DNA from: Tsukamurella sp. 1534
GTDB lineage: Bacteria > Actinomycetota > Actinomycetes > Mycobacteriales > Mycobacteriaceae
Assembly (NCBI RefSeq): GCF_000312385.1
Contig: NZ_HE997627.1
Location: 67,911 to 131,910, forward strand
DNA length: 64,000 nt
Direction of reading: 5' to 3'
The notes beneath the pieces are model-generated. The model saw only the letters and a list, made by a program, of their open reading frames with translations. It made no database searches and was not told the DNA's origin. Both the position numbers and the translations under genes were made by a program. Shown here one piece after another: positions 54,608 through 64,000 of this stretch; position 1 is the stretch's first letter, and each line of letters begins with the position of its first letter.

Positions 54608-55975
54608 TCAGCGTCCCTTGCCGAAGAGGACGGCGGTGACGGTCATCACGAGGATCTTCGCGTCGAGCCACAGGCTCCAGTTCTCGATGTAGAAGTTGTC
54701 GTACGTGGCCCGGTCCTTGATGTCGGTGTCGCCGCGCAGGCCGTGGATCGCGGCCCATCCGGTGAGACCGGCCTTGACGCGGTGCCGTGACTGGTACGCC
54801 GGGATCTCGGCGCCGAACCGGTCCACGAAGTGGGGACGTTCCGGGCGGGGCCCCACCATCGACATGTCCCCGCGCACCACGTTCCACAGCTGCGGCAGCT
54901 CGTCGATCGAGTGGCGGCGCAGGTGCACCCCGAGACGGGTGACGCGGGAGCTCTCGGACGACCAGGCCTTGTCGGACTCCTCGTCCGGGACCGGGCGCAT
55001 CGTGCGGAACTTGTACAGCGAGAACAGCCGGCCGTCCTGTCCGACGCGGGTCTGGCGGAAGAGCACGGGAGCGTGCGGGTCCTGCAGCTTGATCGCCGCG
55101 GCCACGCCGAGCAGCAGCGGGGAGAGGAGGATCAGGCCGAGCGATGCGGTGGTCAGCGACGTGACGCGTTTGACCCGCCAGTGGCTGCTGCGCAGCGCGA
55201 GGCGTCGCACCAGCGTCAGCGGTGTGGTGTGGATCCGGTCCATGTCCCGGTCCTGGTGCACGAACTCGTACAACCGGGGCACGACGTAGATCTCGCAGTC
55301 GAGGGTGTCGCAATCCCGCAGTGGTTCCACGAGGGTCGCATCGCGGTCGCGGGAGAAGGCGACGATCACGGTGTCGATCGCGCGTTCCTCGATCAGCGCC
55401 GCGAGGTCGGCGCGACGGGGGATCACCTCGACGGGGAAGCTCGTGGGATCGAGGGGGTCGTCGTCCATCACGAGGACCGGCCGCAGGCCGTAGATCGGGT
55501 ACTCGAACATCGACGAGACGAGCTCGCCCGCCACCTTCCCGCCGCCGATCACCAGTGTGCGTGCGCCCTGGTCCGGATGCCGCGCCCGGTGCCGCCGGAC
55601 CACGGCGAAGTACACGGCGCGCACCAGGAGCAGAATGCCGAGGCACGCGATGACGTTGCGGATCACGGGGTGCGCGTCATCCCACGGGAGCAGCAGGAAC
55701 AGGGGGATGAGCAACCAGCCCGCGATGATGATCTGCGGGATCGTGTCCAGCGCGCTCAGCGTGATCTTCGTCCGGTAGAGCCCGAGCACGAAGAACGCCG
55801 CCAGCGTGATGAGTGCCGCGGCCACGCACGTCTCGATGTGCCTGCTCGTGTCCTCGCCGGGCCGGTACGAGAGAAGCAGGACGGCTGCCACGATGGCGAA
55901 GTCGAGGAGTGCGAGCGGCCAGATGTGCCGGTGGGTGCGGCGGGTCTGTCTGGCGGACCGGACGATCGTGCTCAT
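54608..55975 (-). CDS. Polyprenyl glycosylphosphotransferase (WbaP/ExoY type initiating enzyme)
   Basis: 455 residues. Four N-terminal helices (about 20-130), a CoA-binding/Rossmann-like middle domain (TLVIGGGKVAGELVSSMF), a fifth membrane helix near 275-300, and the catalytic bacterial sugar transferase domain: LFRQTRVGQDGR, LYKFRTMR, DELPQLWNVVRGDMSMVGPR and GLTGWAAIHGLRGDT. It starts glycan synthesis by moving a sugar-1-phosphate to undecaprenyl phosphate. AAAGGGGG precedes ATG 55975. It faces acpS tail to tail, 39 bases apart, so it has its own promoter. Confidence 0.9.
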   Translation of the reverse strand: MSTIVRSARQTRRTHRHIWPLALLDFAIVAAVLLLSYRPGEDTSRHIETCVAAALITLAAFFVLGLYRTKITLSALDTIPQIIIAGWLLIPLFLLLPWDDAHPVIRNVIACLGILLLVRAVYFAVVRRHRARHPDQGARTLVIGGGKVAGELVSSMFEYPIYGLRPVLVMDDDPLDPTSFPVEVIPRRADLAALIEERAIDTVIVAFSRDRDATLVEPLRDCDTLDCEIYVVPRLYEFVHQDRDMDRIHTTPLTLVRRLALRSSHWRVKRVTSLTTASLGLILLSPLLLGVAAAIKLQDPHAPVLFRQTRVGQDGRLFSLYKFRTMRPVPDEESDKAWSSESSRVTRLGVHLRRHSIDELPQLWNVVRGDMSMVGPRPERPHFVDRFGAEIPAYQSRHRVKAGLTGWAAIHGLRGDTDIKDRATYDNFYIENWSLWLDAKILVMTVTAVLFGKGR

Positions 55976-56063
55976 GCACCCCCTTTGCATTCCCGCTGAG
56001 CGGTTCCGATTCGCATACTAGCGCTGACGCGGACGGCCGCGTCGGCGCGTATCGTCATCCGTT

Positions 56064-57488
56064 GTGCTGCCCCTCTCTTCCCAGGTCGCGCTACTGCGGT
56101 CGGGCCTCACGGCCTCGTCTCCGGCGGCGCTCAGCATCGTGGCGGCGTGGCGGCGTCCGGGGCCCGTCGATGCGGACGCTCTCGCAGCGGCGGCCGCGAA
56201 CGTGCTCGGGCGGGTGCAGGCGTGCGGCGTCGGCGCGGTCGAGGAGCCGGCGAGTCCCGCCGGGGTCCGCCTTGTGGGCGTGCCGCCCGCCCCCGTCGAG
56301 GTCCGCGCGTTCGCCGACGAGCACGCCTACCGCGCGTGGCTCGAGGCCTTCCGCGACGAACCCCTGCTGTACGACGGTTCGCCCCTGTGCCGCGCCGCGG
56401 TCGCCACGGTCGGTGGGGACGGCGTGGTGGTGCTTCGCGCGCACCACGGTGTCCTCGACGGGTACGGGCTGACCACGGTGTTCCGCCGGATCGCCGACCG
56501 GTACGCCGGTGCCGCCGCCGACGACGGCCCCGTCGGTGACGTCGAGGCCCTGCGCGGGGCCGCACCGTCGGGCCCCGATCCGGATCCCGCGTTCTGGGCT
56601 CGGGCCCTCGACGGGATCGCCGATCCGGGGCGCGAGATCGCGTTCACCGACCGTGTCGCCGAGCCGACTGCGGCGCCGCTCCGGTACGCCGCCCGGGTCG
56701 ACGGGCACGCGCTGCGGGCCCGGCGGTCGTGGCCTGCGGAGGCCGCCGCCACCGTCGGGGCGTACGTCGCCGGCCACCTGGGCACCGACGACGCGGTGAT
56801 CGGCGTGGTTGCGGCGCTGCGCCGGAGCGCTGCCGAGCGGTCGACGCCCGTGCAGTGGATGGCGGTGATCCCCAGCCGGATCCGCGTCTCGGGGAGCGGC
56901 CCGGCCGAGGCGGGCGCCGCGCTGACGCGATGGCTGGACGCGGCCGCGACGCGGGTGCGGCGGGGCGAGCGGCCGGAGCAGTTGCGCGCCGTGGTGCCGG
57001 CCGCGTGGCGCACCGGCCGCACGCACGGACCGATCGTGAACGTGCTGGCGTTCGTGGGGGATCCGCCGTGGAGCCTCGAGGTGTCGGCGTGGGGCCCGAT
57101 CGAGGACTGCCTCGTCACGGTTCTTCCCGCCGACGCGGGCGGGCTGATCGTGGACGGCGTGTTCCACCCCGACCTCTACGACGGGGCGACCGCACGCGCG
57201 CATGTCGAGGGGATCGCCGCGCTGCTCGCGGCCGCGCTGCCCGACCCCGCGCTGCCGTTCTCCGCGCACCCCGTCGCCGCGCGCCCCGCGGATCCGGACC
57301 GGGTGCCCGTGCCGGGCGGTTTCGTCGTGCCCGCGCGGATTCGGGAGGCCCTGGCGGCGGCGGGCCTCGGCGACGCCGAGATCCGGACGGGTCCGGCGCT
57401 CACCGTGGTTCTCGCGGGGGCCGACGAGGCCGCGCTGGCGCGAGCGCGGGCGGTGCTGCCCGCCGGTGTGCGTCTCCGCCGATCCTGA
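56064..57488 (+). CDS. Stand-alone condensation-domain acyltransferase (NRPS C-domain fold)
   Basis: 474 residues. The catalytic motif is HHGVLDG at 127-133 (HHxxxDG, general base His128), in the correct place for a chloramphenicol-acetyltransferase-like condensation domain. The second half shows PVQWMAVIPSRIRV and the floor-loop-like SAWGPIEDCLVTVLP. No adenylation or carrier domain is attached. Such free domains join a thioester-bound group to an amine or hydroxyl; PapA-type lipid acyltransferases share the motif. Here it probably takes the aminoacyl group from the cluster's carrier protein (inference). About 100 bases from the divergent glycosylphosphotransferase start. Confidence 0.78.
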   Translation: MLPLSSQVALLRSGLTASSPAALSIVAAWRRPGPVDADALAAAAANVLGRVQACGVGAVEEPASPAGVRLVGVPPAPVEVRAFADEHAYRAWLEAFRDEPLLYDGSPLCRAAVATVGGDGVVVLRAHHGVLDGYGLTTVFRRIADRYAGAAADDGPVGDVEALRGAAPSGPDPDPAFWARALDGIADPGREIAFTDRVAEPTAAPLRYAARVDGHALRARRSWPAEAAATVGAYVAGHLGTDDAVIGVVAALRRSAAERSTPVQWMAVIPSRIRVSGSGPAEAGAALTRWLDAAATRVRRGERPEQLRAVVPAAWRTGRTHGPIVNVLAFVGDPPWSLEVSAWGPIEDCLVTVLPADAGGLIVDGVFHPDLYDGATARAHVEGIAALLAAALPDPALPFSAHPVAARPADPDRVPVPGGFVVPARIREALAAAGLGDAEIRTGPALTVVLAGADEAALARARAVLPAGVRLRRS

Positions 57489-57491
57489 GGT

Positions 57492-57517
57492 TTGCCATCT
57501 CGGCAACAGGAGTTGCC
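57492..57517. promoter_or_regulatory. Inverted repeats upstream of the methyltransferase gene
   Basis: TTGCC, five bases, GGCAAC, four bases, GTTGCC in the 52-base gap before the methyltransferase. The middle element can pair with either neighbour. It could be an operator or an attenuator-like hairpin switch. Confidence 0.35.
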
Positions 57518-57540
57518 CCTGGTAGTCCGGAGCGCCGACC

Positions 57541-58413
57541 ATGGATCGCATGACACAGCACGCGCATTCCCACCCGCACACGCCCCACGACTGGTCCGCG
57601 ATGGCGGACGAGCTCGAGGCGGAGGCCCAGATCTTCCTGCCGTACGTCGCCGGGGCGCTCGAGGCGATCGACGCCGACCGGCCGGGCCGGCGCCCCGGTG
57701 TGATCCTCGACGTGGGCGCCGGGCCGGGCGTGTTCACCGCGGAGCTCGCCCGGCGCCACCCCGCGGCGCGGGTCGTGGCGGTCGACGGTGCGCCGGAGCT
57801 GCTCGAGCGCGCTCGGGAACGCGGGGCGGGCGCGGGCGTCGAAACCCTGCGTGTCGACCTGCCGGGCGGCCTCGCGGACCTGCCCGAGGCGGATCTGATC
57901 CTCGCCGCGCAGACCGTGCACCACCTCGGCGATCAGGCGGCTGCGGTGGCGGCGCTCGCGGGGAGGCTGCGGCCGGGCGGCGTGCTCGCCGTCGCCGAGG
58001 GCGGCCTGCCGACCCGGTTCCTGCCGCGGGACCTCGGATTCGGACGGCCCGGGCTGCAGGACAGGTTGGACGCCCTGCTGTCGGAGGGGTTCGCGGCGAT
58101 GCGGGCCCAGGAGGGCGGCACCGACGGGGTGCGGGAGGACTGGCCGGGAATGTTGCGCGCCGCGGGGCTGACCGACGTGCGGGCGCGGACCTTCCTGGTC
58201 GACCGACCGGCGCCGCTCGACGACGGTGCGCGGGCGGCGGTCGCGCGGACGCTGGGCCGGTACCTGAGGCTCGGCGACCGGCTCGCGGAGGTGGATGCCG
58301 AAACACTGCGCCGCCTGGTCGATCCGGATGACCCGGCGTCGATCAGGCGGCGCGGTGATGCCTTCGTGCTCGCCGCGCGGACCGTGTTCACGGGTGTCGC
58401 GCGGGAGGTCTAG
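57541..58413 (+). CDS. SAM-dependent methyltransferase
   Basis: 290 residues. A His-rich start (QHAHSHPHTPHDW) is followed by the class I methyltransferase fold: motif I LDVGAGPGVFTAEL near 60-73, VVAVDGAPELLERA, and motif post-II DLILAAQTVHHLGD. The second half is helical and probably binds the acceptor. Small-molecule methylation is likely. It follows the condensation-domain gene by 52 bases on the same strand and could modify the same product, but could equally be unrelated. Confidence 0.82.
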   Translation: MDRMTQHAHSHPHTPHDWSAMADELEAEAQIFLPYVAGALEAIDADRPGRRPGVILDVGAGPGVFTAELARRHPAARVVAVDGAPELLERARERGAGAGVETLRVDLPGGLADLPEADLILAAQTVHHLGDQAAAVAALAGRLRPGGVLAVAEGGLPTRFLPRDLGFGRPGLQDRLDALLSEGFAAMRAQEGGTDGVREDWPGMLRAAGLTDVRARTFLVDRPAPLDDGARAAVARTLGRYLRLGDRLAEVDAETLRRLVDPDDPASIRRRGDAFVLAARTVFTGVAREV

Positions 58414-58423
58414 GGGGGCGGGT

Positions 58424-59071
58424 CTAGGAGACCGTGGCCTTCCCGTCCTTGAAGGTGATCGTCCCCTTCTGGAACTTCTGCACGATGCCGCCGTCCTCGG
58501 CGGTCTCGTCGCTGGTGGGGTAGCCCAGCTTGCCGGCCTCGTGGCCCTCGTCGCCCCACTTGTCGCCGATGACGCCGTGCACGACGTGCGCGCCGCTGGC
58601 CTGGCTCCAGTAGATGGTGCCGCCCTTGAGGGTGAGGTACTTACCCTTGCCGTCGGGGAGCGCCGAGACGGGGCCGAGGGGGGCGCCGAGGTGGCCCTTC
58701 TCGTAGCCGTACTTGGCGTACTCGCCGATGATCGCCTGATCGTTGAGGGTGACCTCCTGGCCGCCCGCGGTCGCGATCTTGGTCGACGGCACGGGCTCCT
58801 TGGCCTCCGCGCCGCCTTCCGGTGCACCGGAACCGGACGGTGCCGCCGCTCCCGAGCTGGCGTTCGCGCCGCCACCGGCGGCTTCTCCCGCCTTCGAGGT
58901 GGCCTGGGCCGCGGCGTCGCCCGCCTTGGACGTGGCCTGTCCGGCTGCGTCGCCGGCCTTGGAGGTCGCGGAATCCGCGGCGTCCTTCGCCTGATCGCAG
59001 GCGGTCAGGCCGCCGAGAATTGCGGCCGCGGCGGCTACTGCACCGATCGTCCGAGTAATCCGAGTGTTCAT
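58424..59071 (-). CDS. LGFP-repeat lipoprotein with KAGDAA-type repeats
   Basis: 215 residues. The signal peptide ends in the lipobox GLTACD (Cys near 25), so it is anchored to the outer face of the membrane. Residues about 27-65 are an amphipathic repeat of roughly 11 residues (ATSKAGDAAGQ / ATSKAGDAAAQ / ATSKAGEAAG), like LEA-type stress helices. A Ser/Gly/Pro linker leads to about two to three LGFP-type repeats (YGYEKGHLGAPLGPV, WGDEGHEAGKLGYPTSDE). LGFP repeats are found in mycolate-group cell-wall proteins and are thought to bind the wall. GGAG precedes ATG 59071. Confidence 0.82.
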   Translation of the reverse strand: MNTRITRTIGAVAAAAAILGGLTACDQAKDAADSATSKAGDAAGQATSKAGDAAAQATSKAGEAAGGGANASSGAAAPSGSGAPEGGAEAKEPVPSTKIATAGGQEVTLNDQAIIGEYAKYGYEKGHLGAPLGPVSALPDGKGKYLTLKGGTIYWSQASGAHVVHGVIGDKWGDEGHEAGKLGYPTSDETAEDGGIVQKFQKGTITFKDGKATVS

Positions 59072-59133
59072 TTCTGCTCCATTCGACAGGGTGAATTGAA
59101 CACTTGGCATGAAATCACATCCGTGGCGATGTT

Positions 59134-59904
59134 TCAGCGGGGACGCACCGTTTGAATCTGGCTGACCTTTCCAATCGCGCCCGTTGTGTCGTGAATGACG
59201 GAATCGGTCAGGCCTGCGCCGACAGGCCCTGCTGACACCCGCGTGTCGAACCCGAGCCAGTCGCCCTCGGGCTCCCTGAACAGGTGCGCGGTCAGGTCGA
59301 GATTGGGGAAGGCGACGTCCTTCGGGTCCGCCCGAACAGTCATTCCGTTCGCGATATCAAATATTCGGGCGGCTCTGGCGACCGGGCCGACGAACTCGTC
59401 GGCGAGAAGGGCGACGTCGGATCGCACCCAGTAGGCCGCCCGGCCGGGCGCGGTCTGCACCCGGCGGGCCTGCGCGGAGGCGATGTATCCGCCGGGCCAG
59501 ACCGTGCTGGGGTCCCACTCGGGCATCTGGTCGGCGGGCGGGATGCGGTCGAACGCGGTCCCGTCGAGGACCGTCGTGTCGCGCGTGTCGAGGAGCCACG
59601 CGCGGAGCGTGAGGGCGATGCGCCCGCCGTGGCTCAGCGACGCCTCGACGAGTTCGATCGTGCGCCCCGGGCGCATGACCCGGACGTCCACCTCGACCGG
59701 CTCCATCGGGAGGGTTCCGAGGATGTCGTAGGACAGCCGCGCGAGTCGGAGCCCGTCGCTGCGGCGTGCGTCCCGGTCCCGTTCCACCGCGTGCGCGAGC
59801 AGGCCCATGGGTGGCGCGATGTGCTGCTCGGCGGTGTTCCATCCTCCCGAGACGTGCTCGGTGGGGCGGAAGGAGTTCTCACTGAGCCTCTCGAAGTACG
59901 GCAT
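59134..59904 (-). CDS. Acyl-CoA thioesterase (double hotdog, TesB-like/4HBT_3)
   Basis: 256 residues with two hotdog halves. The first holds VSGGWNTAEQHIAPPMGLLAHAVER and the strand RLSYDILGTLPMEPVEVDVRV; the second holds MTVRADPKDVAFPNLDLTAHLF and GLTDSVIHDTTGAIG with the TesB-like Asp/Thr region. It should hydrolyse acyl-CoA in the cytoplasm. Downstream of it (62 bases) on the same strand is the LGFP lipoprotein gene. Confidence 0.82.
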   Translation of the reverse strand: MPYFERLSENSFRPTEHVSGGWNTAEQHIAPPMGLLAHAVERDRDARRSDGLRLARLSYDILGTLPMEPVEVDVRVMRPGRTIELVEASLSHGGRIALTLRAWLLDTRDTTVLDGTAFDRIPPADQMPEWDPSTVWPGGYIASAQARRVQTAPGRAAYWVRSDVALLADEFVGPVARAARIFDIANGMTVRADPKDVAFPNLDLTAHLFREPEGDWLGFDTRVSAGPVGAGLTDSVIHDTTGAIGKVSQIQTVRPR

Positions 59905-60036
59905 GCGAATGAGAGTACGTCGCTCACCGGCAGGTTTTCCAATTCTGGTTAATCATGAATAACCGATAGAGGCCCGGTTCTCCGTGTCCGCGGGGCGTCC
60001 GGGCCCGACGGTGCCGCCGCGCGCCGGGTTCGCCGC

Positions 60037-60162
60037 TCCCGCTACACCGCGCCGCTCCCGCGATGATGCATGGTTCCCGCGACACCTCGCCCGCGTTCCC
60101 GCGACACGGATTCCTTCCCGCGACGACCATGGTGATCGCGGGAACGGCTCAGGGGCGCGGGA
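60037..60162. repeat. Phased array of TCCCGCGA elements
   Basis: Seven copies of an 8-base element begin at 60037 (TCCCGCTA), 60056, 60075, 60097, 60116 (TCCCGCGA), then on the opposite strand 60136 (TCGCGGGA) and 60155 (GCGCGGGA). Steps are 19, 19, 22, 19, 20 and 19 bases, about two helical turns. The first two share the 12-mer CGCCGCTCCCGC. The array lies in the 395-base gap between the thioesterase start and the katG stop, which holds no convincing gene. Function unknown. Confidence 0.7.
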
Positions 60163-60250
60163 ACCACGCCCGCCGTGGGGATGCACGGGGATACAGGCCG
60201 GCCGTGGGGACATCCGACGGTCGCCGCGCGCGTCCCGGCACCGATACGCG

Positions 60251-60283
60251 GACGCCCCGCACGCCGGGGGCGTGCGGGGCGTC
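60251..60283 (-). terminator. katG terminator
   Basis: GACGCCCCGCACGCC (60251-60265) pairs perfectly with GGCGTGCGGGGCGTC (60269-60283), 3-base loop, 17 bases after the katG stop. No T-run follows. Confidence 0.75.
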
Positions 60284-60299
60284 GCGAAAACGCTGCGGG

Positions 60300-62513
<2,214 letters not shown>

Positions 62514-62634
62514 GGCGTTCCTTTCGGTACGGATGTGCGTTCGGCTCTCGGCTGAGCGGCTGATGGTCCATCGGCCCGCCGGGGCGGGCGGGGCCGAGCG
62601 GCCGCTTGCGGTCAACCATACGTCGGCTCGGCGC

Positions 62635-62666
62635 GAGAATCCAGGTTTTCTGGAATTATTCAAGAT
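62635..62666 (-). promoter_or_regulatory. katG promoter with FurA-like operator
   Basis: On the minus strand CTTGAATAATTCCAGAAAA (62664-62646) closely resembles the FurA-binding sequence in front of mycobacterial furA-katG, as I recall it. TTGAAT can act as -35, with GATTCT (62641-62636) as -10, giving a leader of about 115 nt before katG. The operator would place katG under an iron/peroxide-sensing Fur protein. Confidence 0.55.
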
Positions 62667-62736
62667 ATCGCCGAAACGAGAGGTCGGAGGCCCTATTGTT
62701 CCCGTAGGAATCGCCTATCGGACGGGCGTCGGGCGC

Positions 62737-64000
62737 TCAGCGCAGCGGGCCGAACTCGCGCGTGATCGCATCGAGGAGGGCGGGGTAGCGGCGCGCCTCG
62801 GGGTGGCCGCCGGGCTTGCCGCTGGACACCACGGCCGCCGCCAGGTCCCGCGCGGGATCGGCCCACATGGCGATCTCGGTGAGGCCGGTGTGGCCGAACG
62901 CCGTGGGCGCGTGCCGGCCGAACGGGCCGAATCGCTCCGAACCCAGCATGTAGCCCGTGCCCCAGCGCAGCGGGGCTCCGCCGGTCGCGAAATCGGGGCG
63001 CAGGCGTCGTGCCTGCCGCGTGGCCGCGGCCAACGTCTCCGGCCGCAGCACCCGCACCCCGTCGAGTTCGCCACCGCGGCGGAGGATCTCGGCGAACCGG
63101 GACAGTTCGGCGGCGTTCGACACGAGGTTCGACGAGGGGACGATGCCGGTGAGGAAGCGCGGCGAGTTCGACATCGGGACGATCTGCTGCATGGTGCCGC
63201 CGACCACCTTGCGGAACGCCGCCTCGATCGCGGGCGAGGCGGGGCGCCCCGTCGCATAACTCAGCCCCACGGCCTTCACGTCCTCCGGCGCGACCCCGAA
63301 GTTGGTCCAGCGGAAGCCGAGCGGGTCCAGGATCTCCTGCGCCGCGATCTCTCGGATGGTGCGGCCGGTGGCGGCCAGCACCAGCTCGCGCACGAGCGGT
63401 CCCCAGGTCAGGGCGTGGTAGAAGTGCAGCCGGCCGGGGGAGTAGACGGGCTTGATGCCCGCGAGCATCGCCCGGGTGTACTCGCTGTCCTCGGAGCGCC
63501 GCAGGTCCGGCTTCGGGCCGGTGTTGATGGGGATGCCCGCGCTGTGGGTCAGCACGTGCCGCACCGTGATCCGGTCCTTCCCGTCCGGCGTGAACTCCGG
63601 CATGTAGTCGTACACCCGCGCGTCGAGCGCGAGGTCCCCGCGCTCGATCAGGCGATGCAGCACGGTGACGGCCACGCCCTTGGCGGTGGAGTAGGTGCAG
63701 AACGGGGTGTCGACGGTGACCGGTACCGGGGTCGTCGCCGTGTCCTCGTTGGAGTCGAGGTCGGGGCCGTTGCCCCGGGCGTGGCCGATGGCCCGGTTGA
63801 GGACGACGCGGCCGCCGCGCCGTACGCACACCTGGATCGCCGGCTGCATTCCCGCGGCGTACCAGGATCGGGCGGCCAGCCACACCCGTTCCACCGAACG
63901 CGGGTCGACCGCGCTGTGATCCTCGGCTCCGACGTCGGTGATCGCGTCCAGGTCGCGGCCGACCCGGATGCGGCCGGCGGACGGGTCCCAGGGATCGGCG
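62737..64000 (-). CDS. Serine beta-lactamase-fold hydrolase (5' end outside window)
   Basis: At least 420 residues are visible; the frame stays open and looks coding (DPWDPSAGRIRVGRDLDAIT) to the edge, so the GTG at 63894 is probably internal. The class C beta-lactamase/esterase fold has the SxxK motif in FCTYSTAKGVA, the Tyr motif FYHALTWG and the third motif FGHTGLTE. Relatives in Mycobacterium are lipase/esterases (LipD/LipE type) acting on short acyl esters; true beta-lactamase activity is unlikely. About 70 bases separate its stop from the katG promoter box. Confidence 0.85.
   Translation of the reverse strand, partial: ADPWDPSAGRIRVGRDLDAITDVGAEDHSAVDPRSVERVWLAARSWYAAGMQPAIQVCVRRGGRVVLNRAIGHARGNGPDLDSNEDTATTPVPVTVDTPFCTYSTAKGVAVTVLHRLIERGDLALDARVYDYMPEFTPDGKDRITVRHVLTHSAGIPINTGPKPDLRRSEDSEYTRAMLAGIKPVYSPGRLHFYHALTWGPLVRELVLAATGRTIREIAAQEILDPLGFRWTNFGVAPEDVKAVGLSYATGRPASPAIEAAFRKVVGGTMQQIVPMSNSPRFLTGIVPSSNLVSNAAELSRFAEILRRGGELDGVRVLRPETLAAATRQARRLRPDFATGGAPLRWGTGYMLGSERFGPFGRHAPTAFGHTGLTEIAMWADPARDLAAAVVSSGKPGGHPEARRYPALLDAITREFGPLR

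Noticed and set aside
60037-60162. CRISPR array
   Set aside because: Repeats are only 8-12 bases, change orientation, and the intervals are too short to be spacers; no cas genes.
62514-62619. A furA remnant in the katG leader
   Set aside because: The short frame starting at 62619 has no Fur-like sequence and runs into katG out of frame.

Overview
The window is very GC-rich, almost fully coding, and has many ATGA/GTGA gene overlaps and probable leaderless starts. It contains guaB1, ndh, katG, modABC and recBCD. Gene order on the left matches Mycobacterium tuberculosis Rv1842c to Rv1859 (hemolysin-like, guaB1, M56, blaI, thioesterase, ndh, modABC). I infer a member of the Mycobacteriales outside Mycobacterium, most likely Tsukamurella or a close relative; the species cannot be fixed from this piece.

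1-14.4 kb is conserved core: a CNNM/HlyC membrane protein (cut by the edge), GMP reductase GuaB1, a TM2 protein, a BlaI/M56 pair, PspC, a PaaI-type thioesterase, NDH-2, a CGNR regulator divergent from an EamA exporter, a GNAT enzyme, an ATP-grasp protein, a PadR regulator and the molybdate transporter ModABC. Between blaI and pspC lies a probable iron-responsive small RNA with an IdeR-like box over its promoter, at the position of M. tuberculosis MrsI.

14.4-24.8 kb holds DUF1990, a solitary Rv0910-like SRPBCC protein, a HAD phosphatase and the recC-recB-recD operon. 24.8-31.3 kb holds two TetR-controlled sets: an alpha/beta hydrolase, and a D-aminoacylase-like amidohydrolase coupled to an unusual flavoprotein/epoxide-hydrolase fusion. 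31.4-35.6 kb is a membrane-microdomain locus (DUF4407 protein, NfeD, flotillin, MarR). 35.7-45.1 kb is mixed metabolism: DUF4395, flavodoxin, a hydrolase with a lactate-monooxygenase-like enzyme, a CPA2 antiporter, xthA with an apparent CTG start, a zinc dehydrogenase, arylamine N-acetyltransferase and an APC permease.

45.1-58.4 kb is the most interesting region: a cell-surface glycan cluster with its own carrier-protein chemistry. A seven-gene operon on the minus strand (amino acid:[carrier protein] ligase, two GT4 enzymes, flippase, CgeB-like glycosyltransferase, double alpha/beta-hydrolase protein, DUF218) is divergent from acyl carrier protein, a third GT4 and AcpS. A polyprenyl glycosylphosphotransferase, a stand-alone NRPS-type condensation domain and a methyltransferase follow. 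The simplest reading is that an amino acid is activated by a tRNA-synthetase relative, loaded on a dedicated carrier protein, and transferred to a lipid-linked oligosaccharide that the flippase then exports. I know of no described pathway with exactly this gene set.

58.4-64 kb: an LGFP-repeat lipoprotein, a thioesterase, a phased array of short repeats, katG with a FurA-like operator but no adjacent furA, and a serine beta-lactamase-fold hydrolase cut by the right edge. No tRNA, rRNA, insertion sequence, prophage or CRISPR array was seen.
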